Of a stretch of DNA of 41,631 nt, positions 33,097 to 41,129 are shown one piece after another; the stretch's first letter is position 1; every line of letters starts with the position of its first letter. The stretch is from Candidatus Krumholzibacteriota bacterium (lineage in GTDB: Bacteria > Krumholzibacteriota > Krumholzibacteriia > Krumholzibacteriales > Krumholzibacteriaceae): positions 1 to 41,631 of the forward strand of contig DAOUUU010000005.1 in NCBI GenBank assembly GCA_030667985.1, read 5' to 3'. The notes beneath the pieces were generated by a model, which made no database searches, was not told the DNA's origin, and saw only the letters and a program-made list of their open reading frames with translations. Position numbers and translations under genes: made by a program.

Positions 33097-33116
33097 GCTA
33101 CCATCCCCTTCCAATC

Positions 33117-33131
33117 GGAGCCCTAGGCTCC
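33117..33131. repeat. Short perfect hairpin in the leader of the small secreted protein gene
   Basis: GGAGCC (33117-33122) and GGCTCC (33126-33131) are complementary around three bases, directly before the GGAAGGGG ribosome site of the gene starting at 33096. As RNA it is a stable stem that could hide or present the ribosome site. Confidence 0.4.
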
Positions 33132-33173
33132 AAAGAAAAAACCCATCAAACCCTAAACACCCATCACAGTAGT

Positions 33174-33202
33174 AAAATAATAACCGACCCGCGTAAGGTC
33201 AA
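33174..33202 (-). promoter_or_regulatory. Sigma70-type promoter of the small secreted protein - TPR regulator unit
   Basis: TTGACC (33202-33197), 17 bases, TATTTT (33179-33174) on the minus strand. Start near 33167, about 70 bases before the ATG at 33096. Confidence 0.45.
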
Positions 33203-33306
33203 ACGCTTCTTGAAAAAAAGTCTATGAAAAATACCAACTTAGCCGGTTTAGCTTAAATTTTTCAATTTAGGTGTTTTCACCTATCAGACATAGAACAAAA
33301 ATTCTA

Positions 33307-34686
33307 TTAATCAGTATCTTCGGCCGATTCCTTCCTCACATCGATCCCGTACTTCTCGATCTTCTTGTATAGATTGCTTCGCTGCATTCCGAGCTGCCGG
33401 GCCGTCTTCGAGACATTCTCGTTGTTCTCGTGCAGTTTTTTTACCAGAAACTCCCTCTCGGTAAAATCCTTGAAATCCTGATAGGTCCTGAAACCGAACG
33501 GATCCTTTCTCATATCCACTTTTCGGGCAAGCACGAGCGGGGGCAGATCCTCCACTCCTATCTCCTCTTTCGGTACCAGTATGCATAGACGCTCGATCAG
33601 GTTCCCCAGCTCGCGGACATTGCCGGGCCACGAGTAATCGAGCAGCATGTCGCGAGCGCTTCGCTTCAGCTTCTTGGGCGGCAGGCCGAGATCCTCGGCT
33701 ACCTGGAGCAGGAAATGATCGACAAGCAGCTCGATGTCCGATTTGCGCTCACGAAGAGGAGGTATCTTTATTGGAACGACATTCAAACGGTAGTAGAGAT
33801 CCTCTCTGAAATCACCCCCGCCAGCCGCTTCTAGAAGATCCTTGTTCGTCGCTGCTATTACGCGGACATCGACTCTCTTCGTCTCGGTCCCTCCGACACG
33901 CTCGAATGTCGATTCCTGCAGGACCCGCAGCACCTTGGCCTGCGCGGACAGACTCATATCGCCGACCTCGTCTAGAAAGAGGGACCCCCCATCGGCGACC
34001 TCGAATTTTCCTATGCGCTGGGAGATGGCGCCTGTGAACGAACCCTTCTCGTGACCGAACAGGGCGCTTTCTATCAGATCCTCAGGTATAGCGGCGCAGT
34101 TGACCTCGATGAATGGTTCGGCGGCCCTCTTGCTCATCTCGTGCAGCTTTCTGGCGATCAGTTCCTTGCCTGTCCCGTTCTCTCCCATGATGAGCACCCG
34201 GGCGTTGGTCGGAGCGACCCGTTCGACCGTCTCGAGAATCGAGAGGATATCCGGATGCTCTCCGACGATCTCGGTCCGCATCTTCACCTGTTCCCTCAGC
34301 TGAACGTTCTGCTGGGAGAGTCTTCCCTGCTTGATGCCGTTCCGTACGGTCAGGAGCAGCCGGTCCAGATCAATCGGCTTTTCGAGGAAATCGAAGGCTC
34401 CGAGCTTCGTCGCCTCGACGGCCGTCGCTATATTCCCGTGACCGGATATGATGACAATCGGGAGATCGGTCTGGATATCCTTCATCTTCTGAAGCACTTC
34501 GAGCCCGTCCATTCCAGGCATCTTGATATCGAGGAGTACGAGATCGACCAACTCGCTACCCACGACTTCGAGCGCGGACTCTCCGTCAGCCGCAGTGAAT
34601 GTAGCGTATTTCTCATAGGCGAGAAGCTTCTCGAGCGATTTTCTGATGCTCTCCTCATCATCGACTATCAACACTCGCTTACTCAT
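33307..34686 (-). CDS. NtrC-family response regulator
   Basis: This 459-residue protein is a sigma54-dependent response regulator. The receiver domain (about 1-120) has the acidic pair at the start (VLIVDDEES), the phosphorylation Asp in LVLLDIKMPGM (residue 53) and the Lys in FLEKPID. The AAA+ domain (about 140-385) has Walker A GENGTGKE, GSFTGA as the sigma54 loop, SLFLDEVGDMSL and WPGNVRELGN. A Fis-type helix-turn-helix is C-terminal (about 412-450, NVSKTARQLGMQRSNLYKKI). It overlaps the Ppx/GppA-like gene by 8 bases; the ATG at 34686 is preferred over the TTG at 34689 because GGGGGA lies 9 bases upstream. No histidine kinase is encoded in the window, so its partner is unknown. Confidence 0.93.
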   Translation of the reverse strand: MSKRVLIVDDEESIRKSLEKLLAYEKYATFTAADGESALEVVGSELVDLVLLDIKMPGMDGLEVLQKMKDIQTDLPIVIISGHGNIATAVEATKLGAFDFLEKPIDLDRLLLTVRNGIKQGRLSQQNVQLREQVKMRTEIVGEHPDILSILETVERVAPTNARVLIMGENGTGKELIARKLHEMSKRAAEPFIEVNCAAIPEDLIESALFGHEKGSFTGAISQRIGKFEVADGGSLFLDEVGDMSLSAQAKVLRVLQESTFERVGGTETKRVDVRVIAATNKDLLEAAGGGDFREDLYYRLNVVPIKIPPLRERKSDIELLVDHFLLQVAEDLGLPPKKLKRSARDMLLDYSWPGNVRELGNLIERLCILVPKEEIGVEDLPPLVLARKVDMRKDPFGFRTYQDFKDFTEREFLVKKLHENNENVSKTARQLGMQRSNLYKKIEKYGIDVRKESAEDTD

Positions 34687-35662
34687 CAATGTAATCCCCC
34701 GTTATCGAATATTTTATCAAGCTCTCTTCGGCCGTCACCACTCCCCATCGCAGATCCCTCCCTGTTACGAAGAACCCGGAAACACGCATCGCGCGAAGGA
34801 GCGATGCCATAAACGCGAGACCGGGAAGCAGCAGCCGGACCCGTTCCGGTTCGAGAGGGAGCCTCCTCTCGAACCCGGCTTGGAAGAGCCCACGCAATCT
34901 CCGAATAACAAATTCGAGCATACCGGCCGGGACGGCCGTGGGTTCTGCGAAGGCCGGCTCCCGCTCTTTCATATAGCGTAATATCACGGCAAGGCTCACG
35001 GCCGTGCCGCCAGTAGCAAGGATTGTAGGCCTTTGACCCTTATTCGGCAAGGTATAATGCAGCCCGATCGAATCCTCCAGCGCTCGTACAGCCGAATAAC
35101 ATGGAACCGTGAGGATGTTGCGGTATCCCCTCGATATCATCGCCCCTGCAATGTGGGCGCCCAAGGGGAGTCCCTCGAACCCATCCATGATCCCTCCGCT
35201 TCCCCATGCGATCTCTGTGCTCGTCCCCCCCACGTCGACGAGTAGAACGGGCCCGTTACCCCTGACAACAGAGCTGGCCCCCAAGAATCCGAGAGCGGCC
35301 TCACCCCTCTGCGACAGAACCGTGATCGGCCGGCCGGCGAGCCTCTCGAGTAATGAATGCGCCGCATCCCCGTTCAGGGCGGATCTCATCGTGTTGGTGG
35401 CCGCCAGGATCGGGTGCTCGCAGCCGGACCGTTCCGCCGCCCGGAGTAGCCTCTCGAGGGCATGAGCCGCGCGCGCTATACCGCTTTCCCCGATCACTCC
35501 TCCCCTGGCAACCGAATCTCCCCACCCGACATATTCCTTATCGTCGCAGAGCACCTCGGCCTCGCCCGACGGCCCGGGGCAGACTACCAGGAGCCTGAAA
35601 TAGCTGCTCCCCAGGTCGATACATCCTCTGATCGTCCTTTTTTTATTGGGCATCATCATCAC
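34679..35662 (-). CDS. Ppx/GppA-family phosphatase (actin-like fold)
   Basis: The 327-residue protein has the actin-like ATPase fold of exopolyphosphatase/pppGpp phosphatases: phosphate-1 loop CIDLGSSYFRLLVV, TNTMRSALNG, a LSQRGEAALGFLGA segment, phosphate-2 loop LLVDVGGTSTEIAWG and adenosine loop ATGGTAVS. The length equals the two-domain core only, without the C-terminal HD extension of long Ppx proteins. The role could be polyphosphate or (p)ppGpp breakdown; sequence alone does not separate these. The gene starts with GTG followed by three ATG codons, so the exact N-terminus is unclear. It overlaps the response regulator gene, suggesting that its signal state may be linked to that regulator. 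Confidence 0.88.
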   Translation of the reverse strand: MMMMPNKKRTIRGCIDLGSSYFRLLVVCPGPSGEAEVLCDDKEYVGWGDSVARGGVIGESGIARAAHALERLLRAAERSGCEHPILAATNTMRSALNGDAAHSLLERLAGRPITVLSQRGEAALGFLGASSVVRGNGPVLLVDVGGTSTEIAWGSGGIMDGFEGLPLGAHIAGAMISRGYRNILTVPCYSAVRALEDSIGLHYTLPNKGQRPTILATGGTAVSLAVILRYMKEREPAFAEPTAVPAGMLEFVIRRLRGLFQAGFERRLPLEPERVRLLLPGLAFMASLLRAMRVSGFFVTGRDLRWGVVTAEESLIKYSITGDYIDE

Positions 35663-35698
35663 TTTTCGTATTATTCAATCTAGTGACTGGATCAGCCT

Positions 35699-36751
35699 AT
35701 GAGAAAAACTAATATCAAGAACCTGTCGATCGAAGAACTCTCCAGCGAGCTCCAGAAACTGGGAGAGCAGCGCTATCGCGCCCCCCAGCTCCTCAAGTGG
35801 CTATACCAGAAGGCCACTTCGAGTTTCGTCGAGATGACCAATATCCCCATGGAGCTAAGAACGCTACTCGATGAAAGATATACCATTACATCCCTGCAGC
35901 GGGTCGAGAGTGTACGCTCTTCGATTGATGGGAGCCAGAAGTTTCTACTCGAGACCGGCGACGGTTCACTCATCGAAGCGGTGCTGATGAAGGCCAGAGG
36001 CGTCCAGACGATCTGCATCTCGAGCCAGGTCGGCTGCCCTCTCGGATGCCGATTTTGCAGGACGGGTGACGGAGGCTTCAAACGGAACCTTGAGAGCGAT
36101 GAGATACTCAATCAGGTCCTCTTCTTCAAGTCGAGACACCTCGAGCGTAACAGACGTTTCAACATAGTTTTCATGGGCATGGGGGAACCGTTCCTCAATC
36201 TTGGCAATATCGAAAAATCTATCGAGATACTGAACGCCATCGATGGATTCGCTCTTGGGCAGAAGAGGATCACGATCAGCACGATCGGTATTCCCGAGGC
36301 AATACTCGCCCTATCCGAGACCGACCTGAAGTTCAGCCTGGCCATATCATTAAACGCAACGACTGATAGGGTCCGCAGGGAGATCATGCCCGAGGCGGAT
36401 GACATCGTTCCGACGCTCGCGGCGGCGGAGGAGTTCGCACGCGCCAGAAAGACAATCGTGACCCTCGAGTACGTGCTGATATCCGGAGTGAACGAAGATC
36501 CGGCCGATGCCCAAAGACTCGCCGGGATCACCAGGGGCAGGCCTTTCAAGATAAATATCATACCGTTCAACGAATGGGACGGGTGCCCCTACAAGTCTCC
36601 CACCGAGGAGAATCTCGAACGATTCTTACAGGTCCTTCTCCCCAAGGCCCCAACCGTTACGGTGAGACGAAGCCAGGGCGGCGACATCAATGCGGCCTGC
36701 GGCCAGTTGAGCCTCCGCCGTGCAAGCGAGCGGAAACGGGATCTCAGCTAG
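35699..36751 (+). CDS. rlmN: 23S rRNA A2503 / tRNA A37 C2-methyltransferase RlmN
   Basis: RlmN is a radical-SAM enzyme that methylates C2 of adenine 2503 in 23S rRNA and A37 in some tRNAs. The 350-residue product has an N-terminal helical domain, the Fe-S motif C113-x3-C117-x2-C120 (GCPLGCRFC), the accessory Cys106 in TICISS and the acceptor Cys334 in GGDINAACGQL, so both catalytic cysteines are present. FMGMGEPFLN is the SAM-binding GGE-like motif. Length and motifs are standard. The start is divergent from the Ppx/GppA-like gene with only 36 bp in between; the ribosome site is weak. Confidence 0.96.
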   Translation: MRKTNIKNLSIEELSSELQKLGEQRYRAPQLLKWLYQKATSSFVEMTNIPMELRTLLDERYTITSLQRVESVRSSIDGSQKFLLETGDGSLIEAVLMKARGVQTICISSQVGCPLGCRFCRTGDGGFKRNLESDEILNQVLFFKSRHLERNRRFNIVFMGMGEPFLNLGNIEKSIEILNAIDGFALGQKRITISTIGIPEAILALSETDLKFSLAISLNATTDRVRREIMPEADDIVPTLAAAEEFARARKTIVTLEYVLISGVNEDPADAQRLAGITRGRPFKINIIPFNEWDGCPYKSPTEENLERFLQVLLPKAPTVTVRRSQGGDINAACGQLSLRRASERKRDLS

Positions 36752-36805
36752 AAAACGAGCATATCGGGTGTTTTGCCTGGAGTCGAATGCAGGAGGGCGG
36801 CGGAA

Positions 36806-37897
36806 TCAGCGCAGGAGCAGCATCTTGCCATTCATGACATTACCGCCGGATGTGACACGGTAGAAATAGAGACCGCTCGATACCGAGATTCCGCGATCAT
36901 CCGTGCCGTCCCATGAAACCCAGAAGCTGTCGCCGGAGACGGCGCCCGAGTAGAGATCCTTTACCAGCCGTCCATCGACGCCGTAGACACTGATATCCAC
37001 CGGACGCGTGCCGTAGGGATCATTCCCGCCGAAACGCAGCGTGATAACTGTCGACGGGTTGAAGGGGTTGGGATAGTTCGAGACGGCCAGGGGACCCTCC
37101 GGGACCGGGCCGTTATCTACCACGTACTCGCCGCTGACGAGCGAGACCATGAATGGCTCGAGGCCCTGGACCAGTGTCGGGAGGAGCAGATCCGGATTCT
37201 CGATCGTGCCCGAGTATGTGGAGTATTCGCCGCCGAATAGATACCTGAAGTCTTCGGCGAAAACCTCCTTGGGCCTGTACATGTGTTCGGCCGCGCTGGT
37301 ATAGGCCGGGTCTCCGTAGATTCCTCTCAGCGTGAGATAGGTGCACCATCCGTCGATATCGTCGTCGGGCATATAAACATGCTGAAAGACGTGACCGAAT
37401 TCGTGGACCACGGTATGAGCGACCATATAGGGAATGACCTCGTAGACGCCCGGAGAGAGGAATATCCTCTTTCCGCAAGAAGTGCTCGTAAGCGGATAGT
37501 ATCTAGGGTATGGCAGAATAAAGACCTCCACCCTCTGATCGATCGTGATCCCCGCCAGATCGATCCCTTCGAGGGCCTGTATGACCCATTCATGATTCAT
37601 AGGATGGAAGATACCATCCCCCTTGTTCATGATCACCTCTTCACTGATATCCTCCACGAGGCGGTAGCGTAGCAATTCACCCGGCAGCCGTAAATAGAGC
37701 GAGCCGTTCTCGTCACGTTCGGTCATGTTCTCGAGTATCGTTTCCGGAGTGTAGAGATCGATGGAGATCCCGTTCTGGAGTGTAAGCGTATGGGATACTT
37801 CCGATTGCACGTTCGAAGGCATTAACTGTGCCAATGCGATCAACGACACGATCAGAGAAAAGCGCAACCTTTTCCTTATCAATCCATTAGCAATCAT
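36806..37897 (-). CDS. Secreted HEFGH metallopeptidase with T9SS-type sorting domain
   Basis: This protein (363 residues from ATG 37897; a GTG at 37903 is possible) has a signal peptide ending near residue 33 (VQSEVS). A catalytic part (about 60-230) contains VVHEFGHVFQHVY, the HExxH zinc motif (residues 165-169), and a downstream KEVFAEDFRYLF in which one glutamate is the probable third zinc ligand, the gluzincin arrangement seen in anthrax lethal factor-like (ATLF/PPEP-type) peptidases. The C-terminal 90 residues (NYPNPFNPSTVITLRF onward) form a T9SS/FlgD-like sorting domain ending KMLLLR. It should be exported and placed at or beyond the outer membrane. Substrate unknown; the ATLF resemblance is by motif only. 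Confidence 0.85.
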   Translation of the reverse strand: MIANGLIRKRLRFSLIVSLIALAQLMPSNVQSEVSHTLTLQNGISIDLYTPETILENMTERDENGSLYLRLPGELLRYRLVEDISEEVIMNKGDGIFHPMNHEWVIQALEGIDLAGITIDQRVEVFILPYPRYYPLTSTSCGKRIFLSPGVYEVIPYMVAHTVVHEFGHVFQHVYMPDDDIDGWCTYLTLRGIYGDPAYTSAAEHMYRPKEVFAEDFRYLFGGEYSTYSGTIENPDLLLPTLVQGLEPFMVSLVSGEYVVDNGPVPEGPLAVSNYPNPFNPSTVITLRFGGNDPYGTRPVDISVYGVDGRLVKDLYSGAVSGDSFWVSWDGTDDRGISVSSGLYFYRVTSGGNVMNGKMLLLR

Positions 37898-37920
37898 ATC
37901 CACAATACCTTTTCCAGCCC

Positions 37921-37937
37921 TATCTCCGCAGGAGATA
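37921..37937. repeat. Hairpin in the leader of the metallopeptidase gene
   Basis: TATCTCC and GGAGATA (37921-37927, 37931-37937) are perfect 7-base arms with a 3-base loop. As RNA, the stem lies 24 bases before the ATG at 37897 and contains a GGAG that could mimic or hide a ribosome site. As DNA it could be an operator. Confidence 0.45.
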
Positions 37938-37960
37938 TAGTTTTACACCCTATATAGTGA

Positions 37961-37974
37961 GCAACCAGTATTCC
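37961..37974 (-). promoter_or_regulatory. Weak sigma54-like promoter of the metallopeptidase gene
   Basis: GG (37974-37973), 10 bases, GC (37962-37961) with TTGC at the -12 side. It keeps the core spacing but lacks the T of TGG and the CAC, 7 of 10 consensus bases. It could be chance. The stretch 37904-38318 is otherwise A/T-rich and gene-free, with small hairpins at 38186-38203 and 38284-38307. Confidence 0.2.
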
Positions 37975-38283
37975 CCGGAGGTGCGGTAGTGGAAAAACCA
38001 GCCCCAATAAATCAAAACGACCGAATGCCATTATGGCAGAAGTTGTCTTGGAAATCTTTACAACCAGTTGTCATATTAATATATACAAAGATGACATTCT
38101 GGTGTTTTCTGGAGAATACTATGGTGAGATATAAATAATAAAATGATACATAACTAACGGATCAGTTAAAATCTTTTACATAATTCTGGGATATATTCCC
38201 CAGCCTTCTGCTGGCAAATGGCTCAAGCTCTGTGCTATCTCGCTGCGAACAAAAGCAATATGGAATTCACGCCCTACGTGAGG

Positions 38284-38307
38284 GACAATCCCCATTTTTC
38301 GATTGTC
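38284..38307 (-). terminator. Stem-loop after the Omp85 gene, possible terminator
   Basis: GACAATC (38307-38301 on the minus strand) pairs with GATTGTC (38290-38284) around 10 bases, 12 bases past the Omp85 stop. There is no U tract, so it could also be an RNA-end stabiliser. Confidence 0.35.
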
Positions 38308-38318
38308 TGGAGGAAAGT

Positions 38319-39770
38319 CTAGAAGCGTACTCCGGAGGTAAAGTAGAAGGCAAAATAACCCTCGCCGTCACCGGCAAGCTCGAAGCGGACGATGTCCTGA
38401 ATAGGCGAGATCACCTCGACGCCGAAGCCGCCGGTCACCTCGTATTTCGAATCGTTTATCTCGCTGATACAATCCATCAGAGCGCCCGTGTCGACAAAGG
38501 CTACGCCATTGAGCGCGAGATCGAATTTCCCCACCCATGGGATGTTGAATACCCTGGGGCCGTAGAGAGGACGCCTGAGCTGCACCGCTCCGAGCACCTT
38601 CGCCCTTCCCCTTCTGTCGTTGTCGGGATAGCCGCGGAGATCACCAGCCCCGCCGATCCCCATCTCGAAAAAGGTTGGAAGATCCCCCTCGCGAACATCG
38701 CCCTGCAGGGAGAATATGAGTGTCCCGAGTGATCTGACCGGCAGGTAGTAGTTATGCACCGTGTAATAGAATATATAATGATGATCGAGTCCATAGATCG
38801 ATGTGAAACGGACCGTGCGGAGCCTGCTGAAGAATCCGCTCCAGGGGGATATCCTGTTGTCCCTGCTGTCGTACATGAGCTCGAGCCCGAGAGCCATCAG
38901 GTTCTGCCGGTACAACTCGCTCGTAATAGTGCCGTTCCTGGCGCAGGTGAGTCTCGAGTCCCTGGCTTCGATCGAGAAGGTTGTTCCCAGCCACAACTGC
39001 TTGAGCAGACTCGATGAGAGCGGCATGCCGAAATAGGCGCTCGTACCGGTACGCTCCTTTATGTAATCATCCGATTCCGGCTCCTCGAGCCGCCGGTAGG
39101 TGAAGAGATTGAGATTCATCTGCAGTCTTTTACCCATCAACCATGGAACCTTCCAGGCGATGTCGCCGCCATGCTCCTTTTCGCGCCTCTTCAGTGCGAT
39201 CAGACGGAGTTCCTCCCCCAATCCCCTGAAGTTCTTTATCCGCCATCTGACTCCGTAGCTGATACCCTTCTCGAAATCATAGTTCACGACTGGATATGGA
39301 AACCTCATGAACAGGCCGGGACGTTCTATAATATTGACTGTTATCCTGCAATGGCCGGCCGAGACACGCTCGATGGAGAAATCCGTATCGGAGAAGTATC
39401 CCATTCCCCTGATAAATGACATATCGCGCTTGATCAGATGTTCCTCGAGGGGCTCACCCTGACGCGTGGTCATCTCTCTGACTATGGTGATGCGCTCGGT
39501 GTGGGTGTTGCCCTTGACGATGATCGAATCTACGATCTCGCCGAAATGGGGCCTGAACCTATCGCCTATCTTCTGCCACGGAGCCTCGGCATCGGCTGCT
39601 GCATTCCCTCCCAGGGATATACCTGGACTGGACCTGCCGCCCTCGGGCGACTCCCCGATAGCCTCGGCGGCCATAGTGGCGACTGAGCCCGATGCTGAAG
39701 AAAAGCCCCGGACAGGGGCGCAGACAAAGAGCGGAATGGATAGGAACAAGAAAACTATTCTAATATGCAC
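38319..39770 (-). CDS. Omp85 family outer-membrane protein with one POTRA domain
   Basis: The 483-residue protein has a signal peptide (to about residue 22), a disordered Gly/Ser-rich linker (to about 65), a single POTRA-like domain (about 77-150, DSIIVKGNTHTERITIVREM) and a 16-strand-type D15 barrel (about 155-483) ending ...YFTSGVRF with the terminal Phe typical of Bam substrates. Conserved barrel features include the LRGY motif in GGAGDLRGYPDN. BamA has five POTRAs and TamA three; one POTRA fits the smaller barrels of FCB bacteria with unknown substrates. It starts with GTG at 39770, with AAGG 10 bases before. The gene lies 90 bp after the 39.9-41.1 kb gene on the same strand. Confidence 0.88.
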   Translation of the reverse strand: MHIRIVFLFLSIPLFVCAPVRGFSSASGSVATMAAEAIGESPEGGRSSPGISLGGNAAADAEAPWQKIGDRFRPHFGEIVDSIIVKGNTHTERITIVREMTTRQGEPLEEHLIKRDMSFIRGMGYFSDTDFSIERVSAGHCRITVNIIERPGLFMRFPYPVVNYDFEKGISYGVRWRIKNFRGLGEELRLIALKRREKEHGGDIAWKVPWLMGKRLQMNLNLFTYRRLEEPESDDYIKERTGTSAYFGMPLSSSLLKQLWLGTTFSIEARDSRLTCARNGTITSELYRQNLMALGLELMYDSRDNRISPWSGFFSRLRTVRFTSIYGLDHHYIFYYTVHNYYLPVRSLGTLIFSLQGDVREGDLPTFFEMGIGGAGDLRGYPDNDRRGRAKVLGAVQLRRPLYGPRVFNIPWVGKFDLALNGVAFVDTGALMDCISEINDSKYEVTGGFGVEVISPIQDIVRFELAGDGEGYFAFYFTSGVRF

Positions 39771-39860
39771 AGGTCATACCTTACAGCTGCTACGATCCTT
39801 CAATCCGACCATAGTGAAAAATAATCAGATGAAGCTCCGCTGTAAAGCAAAACACTTCCG

Positions 39861-41129
39861 TTATGCCGGTAATTCGGGCTTGGTCTCTTTCGACACGCTT
39901 CCAGCCTTCGTCAGGACGAAGGCCCCGACTCCGGTGATGACGGCGAGGAAATTGGCGAAGTTACCCAGGTTCCACAGCAAGACCCGCACCGGTGACAGGA
40001 ATGGATTAATGAACATAATGCTCGCGACCAGACCGAACAGGGCCAGGGCGAAGAGCCCGATCAAACCCTGGATCACGGGGGAATCGACATCGAGATTGAA
40101 CTTGGATGTGACAAACTCTCCGAGCGCAAGGGCGCTGACGAAGTATCCCATCACTACCAACGCAACAAACGAAAGTATTATCAAAATGGAGACCGGGATC
40201 CCCACAATAGTAATGGCAAGGATAACCGCCAGTATTACCGCCATGATCGATCCGACGAAAACGACGAGAAACCCGACTCCGAGGGATTTGAGGAACGAGC
40301 CGAATACGAGCGTGGACGATCTCTTCATCCTGTCGCTCAGGAAATAGACGACCAAGAAAAGCAGAAGTGCAGCTAACATAAAGCCCACGATCCTGCCGAT
40401 CACCTTGATCAAGCCGTGTCCCAGTGGCATCATGGGCCACATGGACATACCGAACCCCTCCCCGCCGACGATGATCGTCTCGCCGCCCACCGTCGCGTCG
40501 CCAGCCTTGGAGAGATCACCCATGACGGTAACTACTTCTCCGTTGACGACAGAGCTAGAGCTTAAGGTCGTCTTTCCAAAAATATTGACCACATCGCCCA
40601 TCACCTTGCCGTCTATCCTTAAATCGCCGCCTATCACGACAACATTTCCACGAACCAGCTCGAAGTAGGGGATATGAACATCCTCTCCAAATCTAACCAG
40701 ATCCTTTCCCCTGATACCGATGAACCTGCGCTCATCCTCATCCCCCATATATGCGATAATGGAATCGGGGATTTCCAGTCTGCGCAACTTCTCGTCTATC
40801 GCCTCATCGATACCCTCCAGATCCACCGTGAACTCGACCTCTCCACCCTCATCGGAATCGACCCTGAGCCCCTTGTCGGTGATCGAGATCTTCAGGGCCC
40901 TCGATTCTTTTTTTGCCTTCTTCTTCTCGGCCTCTAACTCTTCTTCAACCTTCTTTTCCTCGGTCGCGGTCGTATCTGTATTATATACGACCAGAATGTT
41001 CCGGATAGTTGTAGGGCCGCTGCATTTCGTTGTTTCGGCGCTCTGGTTGCCGCCCGGAGTTCCGATGACCGTTGCACCCAGTATAAAGAGTATCAGTTTG
41101 ACGACTATCACGCTAAATAACGCTTGCAT
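39861..41129 (-). CDS. Membrane protein with bactofilin-like beta segment
   Basis: The ATG at 41129 (AAGGAGA 5 bases upstream) gives 422 residues: a signal/anchor helix (about 5-25), a charged Lys/Glu-rich segment (about 55-85), then a soluble part. About residues 155-230 hold glycine-valine repeats (ELVRGNVVVIGGDLRIDGK, VMGDVVNIFGKTTL, VVNGEVVTVMGDL), the spaced pattern of polymer-forming/bactofilin-type beta helices. The C-terminal 180 residues have about four to five membrane helices (VVYFLSDRMK to AVITGVGAFVLTK). It starts within the end of the upstream anti-sigma-like gene (17-bp overlap), so it may be part of an envelope stress response. I know this general architecture, not its function. 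Confidence 0.75.
   Translation of the reverse strand: MQALFSVIVVKLILFILGATVIGTPGGNQSAETTKCSGPTTIRNILVVYNTDTTATEEKKVEEELEAEKKKAKKESRALKISITDKGLRVDSDEGGEVEFTVDLEGIDEAIDEKLRRLEIPDSIIAYMGDEDERRFIGIRGKDLVRFGEDVHIPYFELVRGNVVVIGGDLRIDGKVMGDVVNIFGKTTLSSSSVVNGEVVTVMGDLSKAGDATVGGETIIVGGEGFGMSMWPMMPLGHGLIKVIGRIVGFMLAALLLFLVVYFLSDRMKRSSTLVFGSFLKSLGVGFLVVFVGSIMAVILAVILAITIVGIPVSILIILSFVALVVMGYFVSALALGEFVTSKFNLDVDSPVIQGLIGLFALALFGLVASIMFINPFLSPVRVLLWNLGNFANFLAVITGVGAFVLTKAGSVSKETKPELPA

Noticed and set aside
33268-33283. TAGGTG/CACCTA hairpin after the NtrC-type gene as terminator
   Set aside because: The stem is only 6 bases with an A-rich, not U-rich, sequence after it on the coding strand, so it was not listed as a terminator.
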